The translations under genes were made by a program, and so were the position numbers. From Robertmurraya dakarensis (GTDB lineage: Bacteria > Bacillota > Bacilli > Bacillales > Cytobacillaceae): 64,000 nucleotides of DNA. How positions within the stretch are numbered: the stretch's first letter is position 1; each line of letters starts with the position of its first letter. This document shows, one piece after another, positions 25,352-34,262 of this stretch. The notes beneath the pieces are model-generated. The model searched no databases. It was not told the DNA's origin and saw only the letters and a program-made list of their open reading frames with translations. The stretch is taken from assembly GCF_900156875.1 (NCBI RefSeq), contig NZ_LT707406.1, forward strand, positions 1 through 64,000, read 5' to 3'.

Positions 25352-26844
25352 CACACTTCACCAATCCCAAGTTCTCTAAAATAGCAGTTTAACTTCGCTT
25401 TTATATTCGCTTGGTTATTTTCAAGTTCTTGAATATCCTGTAAAACAGCTGCTAAATCCACTTGCTCTTCTTCTTCTGATTTATCTACATAGCGAGTGAT
25501 ATTCAAGTTATAATCGTTCTCTTTAATTTCAGTTAACGGGACAACTCGCGCGTATTTCTCGATATCCTCATATGCATCAAAGGCCGATACGATTTTTTGA
25601 ATATCTTGGCCTCGTAGGGTATTTTGATTCTTTCCTTCTTGATACTCATCTTCTGCAGCGATAAACAGCACATTTCCTTTTCGTTCTTCAGGCTTATTTC
25701 GATTAAAGATCAAAATACACGCCGGAATGCCTGTGCCATAAAAAAGGTTAGATGGAAGACCAATCACGGCTTCCAAAAAGTCAGCTTCCAATAATCCTTG
25801 ACGAATTTTCCCTTCTGCCCCACCTCGGAATAAGACGCCATGTGGCATGACAACACCAGCCATCCCACTGGATTTGAGGGACGCCACCATATGTTGAACA
25901 AATGCGTAATCTCCGGCGTTCTTCGGAGGAATACCATATTGGAATCTGCCATACGGATCAGCCTCTGCTTCCTCCCGTCCCCATTCCTTCAAAGAAAATG
26001 GAGGATTGGCGATAACGCGATCAAATAGCATAATTTCTCCGTCTTCAATCAATTTTGGCTGCCGAATCGTATCGCCCTTTTCAATGCGATGATCTGGCAA
26101 TCCGTGAAGAAGGAGATTCATTTTCGCAATCGACCAAGTACCAAGATTCTTTTCTTGACCAAATAGAGATAGAGATTGTGGATTTCCTCCATGTTCTTTC
26201 ACATAGTCTACAGACTGAATCAACATCCCGCCCGATCCACATGTTGGGTCATATACCCGCATACCTTCTTCTGGCTTGATGAGTTTAACGAGTAGTTCAA
26301 CAACTTTTGTCGGTGTGTAGAATTCCCCGCCCTTTTTACCAGCATCGTCGGCAAACATCTTAATTAAATACTCGTATGCTCGTCCTAACATATCTGGTTC
26401 AGATAGATTTTCATTGGTTAAGTTGAGTAGAGAAAAATGCTGCAGCAACCGTTGTAACACGCTGTCTGTAAGGACTTCCTTACGGTTAAAGTCAATTGGT
26501 GTTAAGACCCCTTCAAGAGTGGCATTTTCATTCTCAAGCGCTTCAAAAGCGACATTAATGGCCGTTCCAATATCCTCTGAATGTTTACGAATCTCTTCCC
26601 ACTGAGCAGCCTTTGGAACAAAGAATTGATACTGGTCCGGATCGTCAGCAAGCAGCAACCCGATCTCTTCCCCATGCTCTTTAATGAGGTTCTTTTTTTG
26701 TTCCTCAAACGTATCACTTAATCGCTTTAAAAATAGCAACCCAAATATATAATTTTTATAATCACTCGAATCAACCGATCCACGTAAAATATCGGCTGAC
26801 TTCCATAAATGTGACTCTAGTTCTTGTAACGTTAACTTTCCCAA
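25351..26844 (-). CDS. hsdM: Type I adenine-N6 methyltransferase subunit
   Basis: About 497 residues. N-terminal HsdM domain (ESHLWKSADILRGSVDSSDYKN...), then the methyltransferase domain with the AdoMet motif DPTCGSGGML (about 205-214) and catalytic NPPF (about 278-281, ANPPFSLKEWG), followed by helices for HsdS contact. I chose TTG 26844, which has AGGAGAG 8-10 bases upstream and begins the protein as GKLTLQELE, the usual HsdM start; ATG 26865 (seven residues longer) has only a weak AGGAA upstream. First gene of the operon; stop overlaps the hsdS start. Confidence 0.93.
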   Translation of the reverse strand: MGKLTLQELESHLWKSADILRGSVDSSDYKNYIFGLLFLKRLSDTFEEQKKNLIKEHGEEIGLLLADDPDQYQFFVPKAAQWEEIRKHSEDIGTAINVAFEALENENATLEGVLTPIDFNRKEVLTDSVLQRLLQHFSLLNLTNENLSEPDMLGRAYEYLIKMFADDAGKKGGEFYTPTKVVELLVKLIKPEEGMRVYDPTCGSGGMLIQSVDYVKEHGGNPQSLSLFGQEKNLGTWSIAKMNLLLHGLPDHRIEKGDTIRQPKLIEDGEIMLFDRVIANPPFSLKEWGREEAEADPYGRFQYGIPPKNAGDYAFVQHMVASLKSSGMAGVVMPHGVLFRGGAEGKIRQGLLEADFLEAVIGLPSNLFYGTGIPACILIFNRNKPEERKGNVLFIAAEDEYQEGKNQNTLRGQDIQKIVSAFDAYEDIEKYARVVPLTEIKENDYNLNITRYVDKSEEEEQVDLAAVLQDIQELENNQANIKAKLNCYFRELGIGEV

Positions 26845-26979
26845 GATGATTTCTCTCCTCATCATGTCTAATTTCCTATATATTCTATTGTAATCAAAAT
26901 TCTATGGAAAAAGGAAATTATTTAACAGATCCTGTCGATTTCCATACTTATAAGAGAACTCAGCCAGAAAAACGCTTCT

Positions 26980-27609
26980 TTACTCTTCATTATTAGAGAA
27001 GTTAAGAGGTTCAAGCCCTTTTAATATTCTGGCCCGATAATTATGTTTCAATTGTTTAAAATCTGTTCGTTGCTGCTGGAATGTTCTTGTGCCCATGTTC
27101 ATTACTTGAGGACTTGGATGATAAAGTGGATAGATGTAACGATTATTCCATTTACGATAAGTTGCTACATCCTTCTTTAAAATTAATTCGTGCGATTCAA
27201 TTTCGTTTAACGCTTCCAATGCTTTTTTGCCTAATGGAACCACAACCTTAGGGTTTACCAGATCAATGATTTTCGCTAAATAAGTATGGCAGTTATGTAC
27301 TTCTTGTTTTGTTGGTTTTCTCACGTTCCCTTGTTCATTGGTAGGACAGCATAGAACGGCATTGGTTACAAAAACATCTGAACGATCCCAATTCGTTGCG
27401 GCCAATAGTTTCTCAAAATTATTCCCCGTAGCATCCCCGTGCAATGGTATTCCTGTTACATCTGCACCCTTCGGACCAGGAGCTTCCGCAACAAACATAA
27501 TATCTGATTCAAGATTGCCATTCTCATAGCTTAGGACAGCTTCAGAATGCTTCATTGCTTCACAAAGCACACAGCTTTTTGCTGCTTTAATCAACTGGTT
27601 ATATTCCAT
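26980..27609 (-). CDS. Uracil-DNA glycosylase, family 4-like (Fe-S)
   Basis: 209 residues with the cysteine pattern of the [4Fe-4S] family: C13, C16, C87/C88 and C107. Motif A reads VAEAPGPKGADVTGIPLHGD (about 40-59) and the C-terminal active-site motif is YHPSP. It should remove uracil, or another damaged base, from DNA. ATG 27609 directly follows AAGGAG, which is unusually close; there is no better start. A small unknown gene precedes it by 31 bp in the same operon. Plasmid-borne UDGs beside R-M systems may act in repair or against uracil-containing phage DNA, but neither is shown here. Confidence 0.85.
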   Translation of the reverse strand: MEYNQLIKAAKSCVLCEAMKHSEAVLSYENGNLESDIMFVAEAPGPKGADVTGIPLHGDATGNNFEKLLAATNWDRSDVFVTNAVLCCPTNEQGNVRKPTKQEVHNCHTYLAKIIDLVNPKVVVPLGKKALEALNEIESHELILKKDVATYRKWNNRYIYPLYHPSPQVMNMGTRTFQQQRTDFKQLKHNYRARILKGLEPLNFSNNEE

Positions 27610-27640
27610 CTCCTTGTTAGTATTTTGTATAGATATTTCT

Positions 27641-27955
27641 CTACCTATTTAGCCGGGCAAATCCCTCATATACAAAAAAATAAATCTCAATATACACACC
27701 ACTTTCATTATGAAATTGGTTAATAATCTCTACACCCTCAAACGGAATCGTAATCGTTAATCCTCTTTCATCAGAAATCTTAAGATTCCTTTCTTTGGGG
27801 GATTCCGTATTAATAATGGATACTTTTAAATTCTTGCCCCTCATTTCAATTGAATCTTCCCATCCTTCATAATTGGTCATTAACTTTACTTCATAAGGAA
27901 TAACAGTACTGGTTATATCTTTTAGCCGTTCAAAGAACTCATTACTGCTTGTCAT
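27641..27955 (-). CDS. Hypothetical protein upstream of the uracil-DNA glycosylase
   Basis: 104 residues, no family recognised. Acidic/mixed, beta-rich pattern in the second half (LKVSIIN, LTITIPFEGVEIINQF, VYIEIYFFVYEGFARLNR), no membrane helix or signal. ATG 27955 has a good GGAGGT ribosome binding site. It probably forms a two-gene operon with the glycosylase gene 31 bp downstream, so it may have a linked DNA-related or defence role; this is position-based inference. Confidence 0.6.
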   Translation of the reverse strand: MTSSNEFFERLKDITSTVIPYEVKLMTNYEGWEDSIEMRGKNLKVSIINTESPKERNLKISDERGLTITIPFEGVEIINQFHNESGVYIEIYFFVYEGFARLNR

Positions 27956-28101
27956 AAATAAACCTCCAAAAACGTAATTAATTAAATATTATATTTTGTA
28001 GGTAATTTATCCTTGTTTTTATAGATTAATAGTTAAAAGATTTACTTCCTCAGCAAACCTCTCTACCTCTAAGGTTGAGTTTCAAAATAATCCCTATTCA
28101 C

Positions 28102-28261
28102 TGACGACCCGTAGTCTTTTGGTTTGGGTGGGCCATGTGATAGGCTGGTCGCCGGAAGACGCAAGTTGTTTGAACGAGGTACGAGTGAGTAGTGAATTCC
28201 GGCAGCGTTGATCCATCACATGAGCCCTGGGGCCCCGAACCAAAAGGAAACGGAAGCGTCA
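28102..28261 (+). repeat. 160-bp structured repeat, copy 1
   Basis: Nearly identical to 54645-54804 (3 differences in 160). It is built of nested complementary arms: TGACG/CGTCA at the ends, CTTTTGGTT/AACCAAAAG, CATGTGAT/ATCACATG and GCCGGAA/TTCCGGC. It is GC-rich compared with the surroundings and contains no convincing ORF. Either a structured RNA or a MITE-like palindromic element. Confidence 0.85.
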
Positions 28262-28316
28262 GGGCGCAGGAAAAATATTCAGAGGGATAAGACTATAATG
28301 ATATACTTAGATAATA

Positions 28317-28395
28317 CTTCTTTGAATAGAGTTAATAGCTGCGGAGAAAGCGCCTGCAGGAGGTCGTTGTCGTAAAATACTGGGGCAGCTGAGTT
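28317..28395 (+). repeat. GC-rich repeat family 2, degenerate copy
   Basis: CTTCTTTGAATAGAG, then GCGGAGA and CTGCAGGAGGTCGTTGTCG, with the same order of blocks as the better copies at 54858 and 55492. It follows the 160-bp repeat at about the same distance as the second pair does. Confidence 0.65.
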
Positions 28396-28599
28396 CCAAC
28401 CTCTCTTTAAGGCCACGAAAAAATCTTCACAATATATAAACAAAAAAAAGAGCGCCAGTTTAAGCACTCATTTTCTTATACTTGTCATACGCCTACCTTA
28501 AAAATTATTTATAAGCTTTGTTCCTGATAAAAGGAGAGGCAACAAAACAGGCCTATGTACTATTAATAGTGTGAATAGTGTTAAGTAATATTACCATTA

Positions 28600-29844
28600 T
28601 CAATTGAAATTAAGGTCTCCTTTTAACAGCCTTCTCGCAATCGTACGACGCTGAATTTCCGCAGTCCCGTCAGGAACCCTTCTTGCACGTGCCCAACGCC
28701 AGGCCTTTTCTAGCTTCATTTCATTGGTTAGACCCATACCTCCCATTATCTGCATACAACGGTCTACAACTCGAAATGCCATTTCTGTATTAAAAGCCTT
28801 GATAATAGAGATTTCTTTTAAAGGGATATCCTTTTGATTTTCCATTTTCCATGCACAATGTATCATCATATTACGTCCTGCATAGATATCCATAGCACAT
28901 TCAGCCAGCAACATTTGAATCGCCTGATGATTATCTATTGTAACCCCAAATGTTTTACGCTGTTTAGCGTATTCAATCGCGCGATCTAACGCCCATTGGG
29001 CAATTCCTACACAATAGGCAGCCTGTACAACTCTTCCAATATCCACACCATGCAAAGCTGCTCCAAACCCATCGTTTAATTTCCCAATTATATTTGCTTC
29101 GTGTACGCGAGCATCTTCTAGTGAAATAATACCGATGTTGCTCCCTACACTCCCCAAATAGGGGATTACAGAGGTATTTATACATGTTTTCTGGTCAAAT
29201 GGAACAAGAAAAGCCGTGATTCCACCTTTTCTTTTTGCTACCAATTCAGGTTCTGTAATAGCAAATACAATGGCATAATCAGCATAAGGTGAATTTGTAA
29301 TCCATTGTTTCGTTCCATTAATGATCCAATGCTCCCCATCTTTTATTGCTCTTGTTTTCATACTCCAAACATCAGAGCCAGCATCAGGTTCACTTAACCC
29401 GAAACATAGAAGTGATTCTCCACTCCTTACCTTTGGCAAAATTTCTTCTCTCAGTTTAGGTGTTAGACCTAATAAAACAGGGGATAATCCACCAGTAAAT
29501 AATCCGGGAGGAAAGATTTCCTGTATGAATAAGTTAAATCCGTATTTTTTCATCAACTCTTCATGAATCAATGCTGCAGCGACTGGCCCAAATTGATCCC
29601 CCATTCCACCTAGCTCAGGCGTCCCAAACATCGTGAAAAATCCTGCTTGAGCTGATTTCACTCTTACTTGACGTAAAGCGTCTTGAATTTCCTTTGTATA
29701 ATAGCCGTTTTCGTCATATAAGAAGCGTTCATCTTCGATTGCTTTAGCAAACTCCTTTTCCAAAGGAGCCACTTCCACCTCAATGAATCGATCCAAACTA
29801 GCAATGACTTCCTTTACCTCATTCGGTACTCTATAATCGATCAT
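28600..29844 (-). CDS. Acyl-CoA dehydrogenase
   Basis: 414 residues with N-terminal helical, beta and C-terminal helical ACAD domains. FAD/substrate signatures: CFGLSEPDAGSD (about 148-159), WIINGTKQWITNSPYADYA, and the C-terminal MQIMGGMGLTNE and GTAEIQRRTIARRL. The catalytic-position motif reads PDGTAEIQ, Asp where MCAD-type enzymes have Glu (YEGT). It oxidises an acyl-CoA to the 2-enoyl-CoA, passing electrons to ETF. ATG 29844 follows GGAGGA. Second gene of a ligase-dehydrogenase operon (47 bp after the CoA ligase) under probable LysR control. Confidence 0.92.
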   Translation of the reverse strand: MIDYRVPNEVKEVIASLDRFIEVEVAPLEKEFAKAIEDERFLYDENGYYTKEIQDALRQVRVKSAQAGFFTMFGTPELGGMGDQFGPVAAALIHEELMKKYGFNLFIQEIFPPGLFTGGLSPVLLGLTPKLREEILPKVRSGESLLCFGLSEPDAGSDVWSMKTRAIKDGEHWIINGTKQWITNSPYADYAIVFAITEPELVAKRKGGITAFLVPFDQKTCINTSVIPYLGSVGSNIGIISLEDARVHEANIIGKLNDGFGAALHGVDIGRVVQAAYCVGIAQWALDRAIEYAKQRKTFGVTIDNHQAIQMLLAECAMDIYAGRNMMIHCAWKMENQKDIPLKEISIIKAFNTEMAFRVVDRCMQIMGGMGLTNEMKLEKAWRWARARRVPDGTAEIQRRTIARRLLKGDLNFN

Positions 29845-29891
29845 TTTTCATCCTCCACATATATCAAGCCATCAGAAATTAAAATTTTCTG

Positions 29892-31523
29892 TTATGAATG
29901 CGTTGTATTGGTGGCTCTTTTTTCTAGTTCCTCTTGAACCAGCACTCTTTTTAATAGCTTTCCTACCGTGTTACGGGGCAATGAATCTCTAATTTCGAAA
30001 ACCTTTGGAACTTTATAACGTGTAATTTTAAGATAACAATATTCTTTTAATCTCTCCAAGTTAATTTGACAACCCTCTTTTGGAACAATGTAGGCTTTTA
30101 CTATTTCTTCATGCTCTTGATTTGGAATCCCCACTACAGCCACTTCTTTTACATCAGGATGCTCATAAAGAACATTTTCAATTTCTTGAGGATATATGTT
30201 GAATCCCCCAACAATAATCATTTCTTTTTGCCTTCCAACAATGTAAAAGTAGCCTTCTTCATCCATTTTTGCTAAATCACCTGTGTGTAGCCAACCATCT
30301 TTTAAGGATTGGTTGGTTTCAGTTTCATTATTCCAATATCCCTTCATAACCTGAGGTCCTTTGATTAATAATTCCCCAACGGAACCTACAGGCAGTTCCT
30401 TGTTATGGTTATCAACCACGATAGAATCTGTTCCAGGAACCGGAATACCGATACTCCCTAATTTTTTCTTGATATTGGTAGGGTTGCGGTGTGTTAATGG
30501 TGATGCTTCAGAAAGACCAAAGCCTTCTGCAATGTACGATCCTGTTAACTGTTCGAAACGTTTGATTATTTCGGAAGGAAGTGGTGCAGATCCAGACGTA
30601 CAAAACTTAATGCAATCGAGACCATAATTTTCGACATTAGGATGATTTACAAATGCATTATACATTTTCGGTACACCTGGAAAGAAAGTGGGCTGATATT
30701 CTCTAATCAGTTCCAGTACCTGTTCGGTCTCAAATTTTTTAACTAGTAGCAAAGTTCCTCCAATGTATATTCCTAAATTCATTGCATTGGTCATCCCAAG
30801 CACATGGTATAGGGGCGTAACTGTTAAAAATATTTCCTTTCCATGTACCATCTGGTCACCATATAAAGATTTGCTTTGTATGACATTTGCAATTAGATTG
30901 TAATGAGTTAGCATTACACCTTTCATTTTCCCTGTAGTTCCACCTGTATACTGAATGACTGCAATATCTTCTTGAGGGGAGATATGGGTAGGCTCTTTCA
31001 AGTGATTTTTATAGACATTCAGGTCATCTAGGTTTTTCAAAATACTATTTTGCTCACCAATTCCTAATTGTGAAACAAATATATGTTTAAATCCATAGGA
31101 ATCACCTATTTGATCTACTGTTTTTAAAGCACTCCGTTCTGCTACCAGATATGCAATTTGAGAGTCCTTGACAATTTGCAAGAGCTCTCGAGGTGTATAC
31201 ATGGGATTAATTTGAACAACAATCAAACCAAGTGCTTGGGCTGCATAATATGAAGTGATATAGTCAGGATGGTTTGTTAGCATTAATCCAATACGTTCCC
31301 CTTTTTGAGCACCTAATTCCGTCCAGGCAGCTGCTACACGATCTACTCTATCTTTAACTTCACTGTAGGTTATTTTCCTATGTTCGTGGATGATTGCTGT
31401 CCGTTCACCATATCGTTTGACTGTATCTTCAAAAATGCTATACAAAGAAACTACTGGTACTTGAAGATCTTTCTGAGTCGATGTATAGAACTTATACCAC
31501 GGTCGATTTAATAATTGCTGCAT
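29892..31523 (-). CDS. Acyl-CoA ligase (AMP-forming, FadD-like)
   Basis: 543 residues of the ANL superfamily. P-loop YTGGTTGKMKG (about 190-200), the EGFGLSEASP adenylate motif, GWLHTGDLAK, IIVGGFNIYPQEIE, and the C-terminal catalytic lysine region PRNTVGKLLKRVL are all present, so it should activate a carboxylic acid to its CoA thioester with ATP. Chain length or ring preference cannot be read off. ATG 31523 follows GGAAGGAGG. It is the first gene of the minus-strand operon; a palindrome of LysR type lies about 210-230 bp upstream. Confidence 0.92.
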   Translation of the reverse strand: MQQLLNRPWYKFYTSTQKDLQVPVVSLYSIFEDTVKRYGERTAIIHEHRKITYSEVKDRVDRVAAAWTELGAQKGERIGLMLTNHPDYITSYYAAQALGLIVVQINPMYTPRELLQIVKDSQIAYLVAERSALKTVDQIGDSYGFKHIFVSQLGIGEQNSILKNLDDLNVYKNHLKEPTHISPQEDIAVIQYTGGTTGKMKGVMLTHYNLIANVIQSKSLYGDQMVHGKEIFLTVTPLYHVLGMTNAMNLGIYIGGTLLLVKKFETEQVLELIREYQPTFFPGVPKMYNAFVNHPNVENYGLDCIKFCTSGSAPLPSEIIKRFEQLTGSYIAEGFGLSEASPLTHRNPTNIKKKLGSIGIPVPGTDSIVVDNHNKELPVGSVGELLIKGPQVMKGYWNNETETNQSLKDGWLHTGDLAKMDEEGYFYIVGRQKEMIIVGGFNIYPQEIENVLYEHPDVKEVAVVGIPNQEHEEIVKAYIVPKEGCQINLERLKEYCYLKITRYKVPKVFEIRDSLPRNTVGKLLKRVLVQEELEKRATNTTHS

Positions 31524-31864
31524 AGCTTTTTCCTCCTTCCTACATACGATTAGCAGACTTCTGTCATATGAATTGTTTCCTTAAAGACTAGGAACTCCAT
31601 CTCCGGAGATAATTAGCCCATGCCTCTATCTTGGATAAGGCTTTACATAAATCAAAGAGCTTTCTCGTTAATTAAATTCTAACATAGACTAATTATTGTT
31701 AATTTTATGAATTTTTATAAAATTATTGATAAAATCTATAATCTAAATATAGATTTTTATGTTAAAAGTGTAAGAGGGAGATATTTCATAGATTTAAAAC
31801 AAATAGAAGATTGATGCAATGAAAATAAAGAAGGCCTTACAATAGTTGTAGTGCCCTGGAGATA
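31524..31864. other. Intergenic region between the CoA ligase operon and the LysR gene
   Basis: No gene visible; AT-rich promoter region holding the 31734-31754 dyad. Confidence 0.6.
31734..31754. promoter_or_regulatory. LysR-type operator candidate
   Basis: ATCTATA-N7-TATAGAT is a perfect 7-bp dyad with the T-N11-A spacing typical of LysR boxes. Related TATAGA-N5-TCTATA sits upstream of the enoyl-CoA hydratase gene at 39696-39712, and TATCTATATTTTTATAAAT at about 32948. Confidence 0.6.
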
Positions 31865-32773
31865 TCATGCTAGAAACGATTTATATTTGTTTACTAATTC
31901 GATAAAACTTTGGTTAGGCCCTGTTAATATAAGATCTTTTCGATAAATTAACAGTGAATATCTTTTTACTGGAGGCAAGTCTGTTATGTTGAGTTTAAAT
32001 AGATTTCCTTTATTTAAATCTTCCTGTACAGCCATTTGTGGCACGAACGATATTCCTAAGCCAAGTTCTGTCATTTTCTTCACTGCAAATATATCATTTA
32101 ATTCCATTGTCACCTTTGGCTGAACATTATTACTTTGAAACATTCTGCTGACCTGGTTCCAGTAACCTGTCCCTTTTCCAATCCTAATGATGGGTACTTG
32201 ATTGATATCTTTTGTCCGTACTTCTTTGAGTCTGGCCAACTTATGATTCGGTGCACAAATAAAGATGGACTGATCAGATGATATGCATTCTGTAACAAAT
32301 GTAGGATCAATTAAAGAAGGAGTAGCATTTCGAATGAAACCAAACTGAACCTCTCGATTAGAAACCATCTTAATTACATTATCAGTAACCCCAGAATGTA
32401 AGATTAACTCTACTGAAAGAAATTTTTCTTTATACTTTTTTAATAGGTTAGGTAAAAAAGAGTTTAATACTGTATAGGATGTAGCGATAGACAAATTTCC
32501 ATTTAAACCTTCTTTATAGTTACTTATCGTTGATTCTGCCTCCTTTATTAAGGAAAAAATTTGACTAGTATAAGAATACAATAGCCTTCCTGCATCAGTT
32601 AAAGTACCTTGTGATTTATCTTTTCTTCGAAATAATTGTACCTCTAACTTATCCTCCAATGACTTTATATGAGAACTAACGGTGGGTTGTGTAACATATA
32701 ATTCTTTGGCTGCCTCCGAAAAGCTTTTACTTTCGCAAACTTTATTAAAAACTTCTATCTGTTTTAAATCCAT
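31865..32773 (-). CDS. LysR-family transcriptional regulator
   Basis: 302 residues. N-terminal winged HTH (SFSEAAKELYVTQPTVSSHIK, about 17-37) and a two-lobe effector-binding domain (about 90-300) with the usual LysR ending. The second ATG (32773) has GGGGG 7 bases upstream and is preferred. It lies between the ligase/dehydrogenase operon and the divergent TRAP/acyl-CoA operon, the normal place for a LysR activator. The dyads at 31734 and 39696 are candidate targets. The inducer is probably the imported acid or its CoA ester (inference). Confidence 0.9.
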   Translation of the reverse strand: MDLKQIEVFNKVCESKSFSEAAKELYVTQPTVSSHIKSLEDKLEVQLFRRKDKSQGTLTDAGRLLYSYTSQIFSLIKEAESTISNYKEGLNGNLSIATSYTVLNSFLPNLLKKYKEKFLSVELILHSGVTDNVIKMVSNREVQFGFIRNATPSLIDPTFVTECISSDQSIFICAPNHKLARLKEVRTKDINQVPIIRIGKGTGYWNQVSRMFQSNNVQPKVTMELNDIFAVKKMTELGLGISFVPQMAVQEDLNKGNLFKLNITDLPPVKRYSLLIYRKDLILTGPNQSFIELVNKYKSFLA

Positions 32774-33012
32774 CATGTTACCCCCGAGTCATCATCTTTT
32801 TTCTATATAATTCATTATCCTGTTATGTGTTTGATACCACTAATAGCCCCATTTGTGATATAAGACCATTTTTTAATTTCTCTCAATATATTATCCTTTT
32901 CTCCATTCTCTCGAAGAACAATTGCACTTATTTATTAATTATAAGGTTTATCTATATTTTTATAAATATTTTAAAAATTTTAAATAATTAATCTATGATA
33001 AAGTTACATTAT

Positions 33013-33026
33013 TGAAAGCGCTTTTA
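33013..33026. promoter_or_regulatory. cre site (CcpA) at the TRAP/acyl-CoA operon promoter
   Basis: TGAAAGCGCTTTTA, with the palindromic core AAAGCGCTTT, close to the CcpA consensus and placed about 40 bases before the first gene. Suggests glucose repression of this catabolic operon. Confidence 0.7.
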
Positions 33027-33053
33027 AAAAATATGGACGGAGGAGTGATAATT

Positions 33054-34133
33054 TTGGTGAAAAAAAAGAGTGTTCTGTTGATAAGCTTTTTAGTTACTTT
33101 TGCTCTAATCTTTTCTGGATGTAGTTCAACCTCAAACACAAGTGATGAGAATACTAATGAGGTAGATGCCTCGGGAAAGGAAATAATAACTCTTAAACTA
33201 GCTGCAGCACATCCCCCAACCCATTCAATTCCTAGTGTACTGATTGAACCATTTATGGAAAGGGTTACGGAATTAACAGAAGGTCAAGTAGAGTTTGATT
33301 ACTATCCGGCAGAGCAATTAGGGAAAGCTGCTGATTTGCTTAATTTAGCCAAGGATGGAGCAACGGATATAGCATATTATGCGAGTCCCTATTATCCTAG
33401 TCAAATGCCAATTTCAAGTAACCTAATGGGAATGCCTGGATTGTTCGAGGATACTTATGAGGGGACAATGGCCTTTCATACCATTAGCCAGCAAAGTCCT
33501 ATATTAGATGAAGATTTCCTAAGTAATGGGGTAAGACCGATCGCAACCTATGTGACCCCTACATATGACTTTTATACAAAGGATAAACAAATAAAGCTTC
33601 CGAAAGATTTAGAGGGCATGCAAGTTAGAGCTCCCGGAGGGGTACAAACGAAACTATTAGAATTTCTTGGAGCAACCCCTGTCACTGTTACTACTCCAGA
33701 AATGTATGAAGCTTTTGATAAGGGAGTCATTAATACCCTGTACGCAGCTCCGACATCTATACAAGATTTTAAATTAAATGAACTGATAGGATATGGAACG
33801 AATGGTGCTAGCTATGGTTCAGGGGCCGTGGGATTAGTTATTAGTGAAAAAAAATGGCAGCAGCTTCCTGAAAACGTGAAAGAAGCCATAAACCAGGCGG
33901 GTACAGAAGTGACTGAAGCACACGCAAAGCATATATTAGATGAAAATCAAAAGGCAATGGATAGCTGGTCTTCTGATGGGATTACTTTGCATGAGTTATC
34001 ATCAGTAGAAAAGGAAGAGTGGATAAAAGTCGCCCAAGAATTTAATGATCAATGGATCGAAGAACAAAATAGTGAAGCATTTGAAAAAGCAGTAGAAATA
34101 CTTCAGGCAGAAGTAAAGAAATTTCAGGATTAA
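33054..34133 (+). CDS. TRAP transporter substrate-binding lipoprotein (DctP), orphan
   Basis: About 359 residues of the DctP family: signal peptide ending in the lipobox LIFSGC (Cys lipidation), then a two-lobe binding protein. The conserved TRAP segment is KLPKDLEGMQVRAPGG, whose Arg binds the substrate carboxylate. Start is TTG 33054, or GTG 33057, after GGAGGAG; the frame from 33012 runs through the promoter. It has no adjacent DctQ/DctM genes; those lie at 49.2-51.1 kb with their own DctP (48106-49197). It probably delivers a second, related acid to the same permease. Confidence 0.9.
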   Translation: MVKKKSVLLISFLVTFALIFSGCSSTSNTSDENTNEVDASGKEIITLKLAAAHPPTHSIPSVLIEPFMERVTELTEGQVEFDYYPAEQLGKAADLLNLAKDGATDIAYYASPYYPSQMPISSNLMGMPGLFEDTYEGTMAFHTISQQSPILDEDFLSNGVRPIATYVTPTYDFYTKDKQIKLPKDLEGMQVRAPGGVQTKLLEFLGATPVTVTTPEMYEAFDKGVINTLYAAPTSIQDFKLNELIGYGTNGASYGSGAVGLVISEKKWQQLPENVKEAINQAGTEVTEAHAKHILDENQKAMDSWSSDGITLHELSSVEKEEWIKVAQEFNDQWIEEQNSEAFEKAVEILQAEVKKFQD

Positions 34134-34196
34134 ACTGCTAATGAAGCCCCTATAGTTAAAACATTAACTTAATAGTTAGATCTAACGAAATGCAGT

Positions 34197-34223
34197 CCAA
34201 TCTCCCTAACCGAGGGAGATTGG
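34197..34223 (+). promoter_or_regulatory. Strong intercistronic hairpin
   Basis: CCAATCTCCCT (34197-34207) pairs perfectly with AGGGAGATTGG (34213-34223). No T-run, so more likely an mRNA processing or stabilising structure protecting the dctP message than a terminator. Confidence 0.6.
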
Positions 34224-34262
34224 AAATACTGTAGATACAATTTCATATGTGGAGGAAGTTAC

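Noticed and set aside
24050-26844. Phase-variable hsdS shuffling
   Set aside because: Only one hsdS with two recognition domains is present; no inverted partial copies or adjacent invertase.
28279-28467. 62-residue minus-strand ORF
   Set aside because: Lies across the degenerate family 2 repeat; no ribosome binding site or protein-like conservation.
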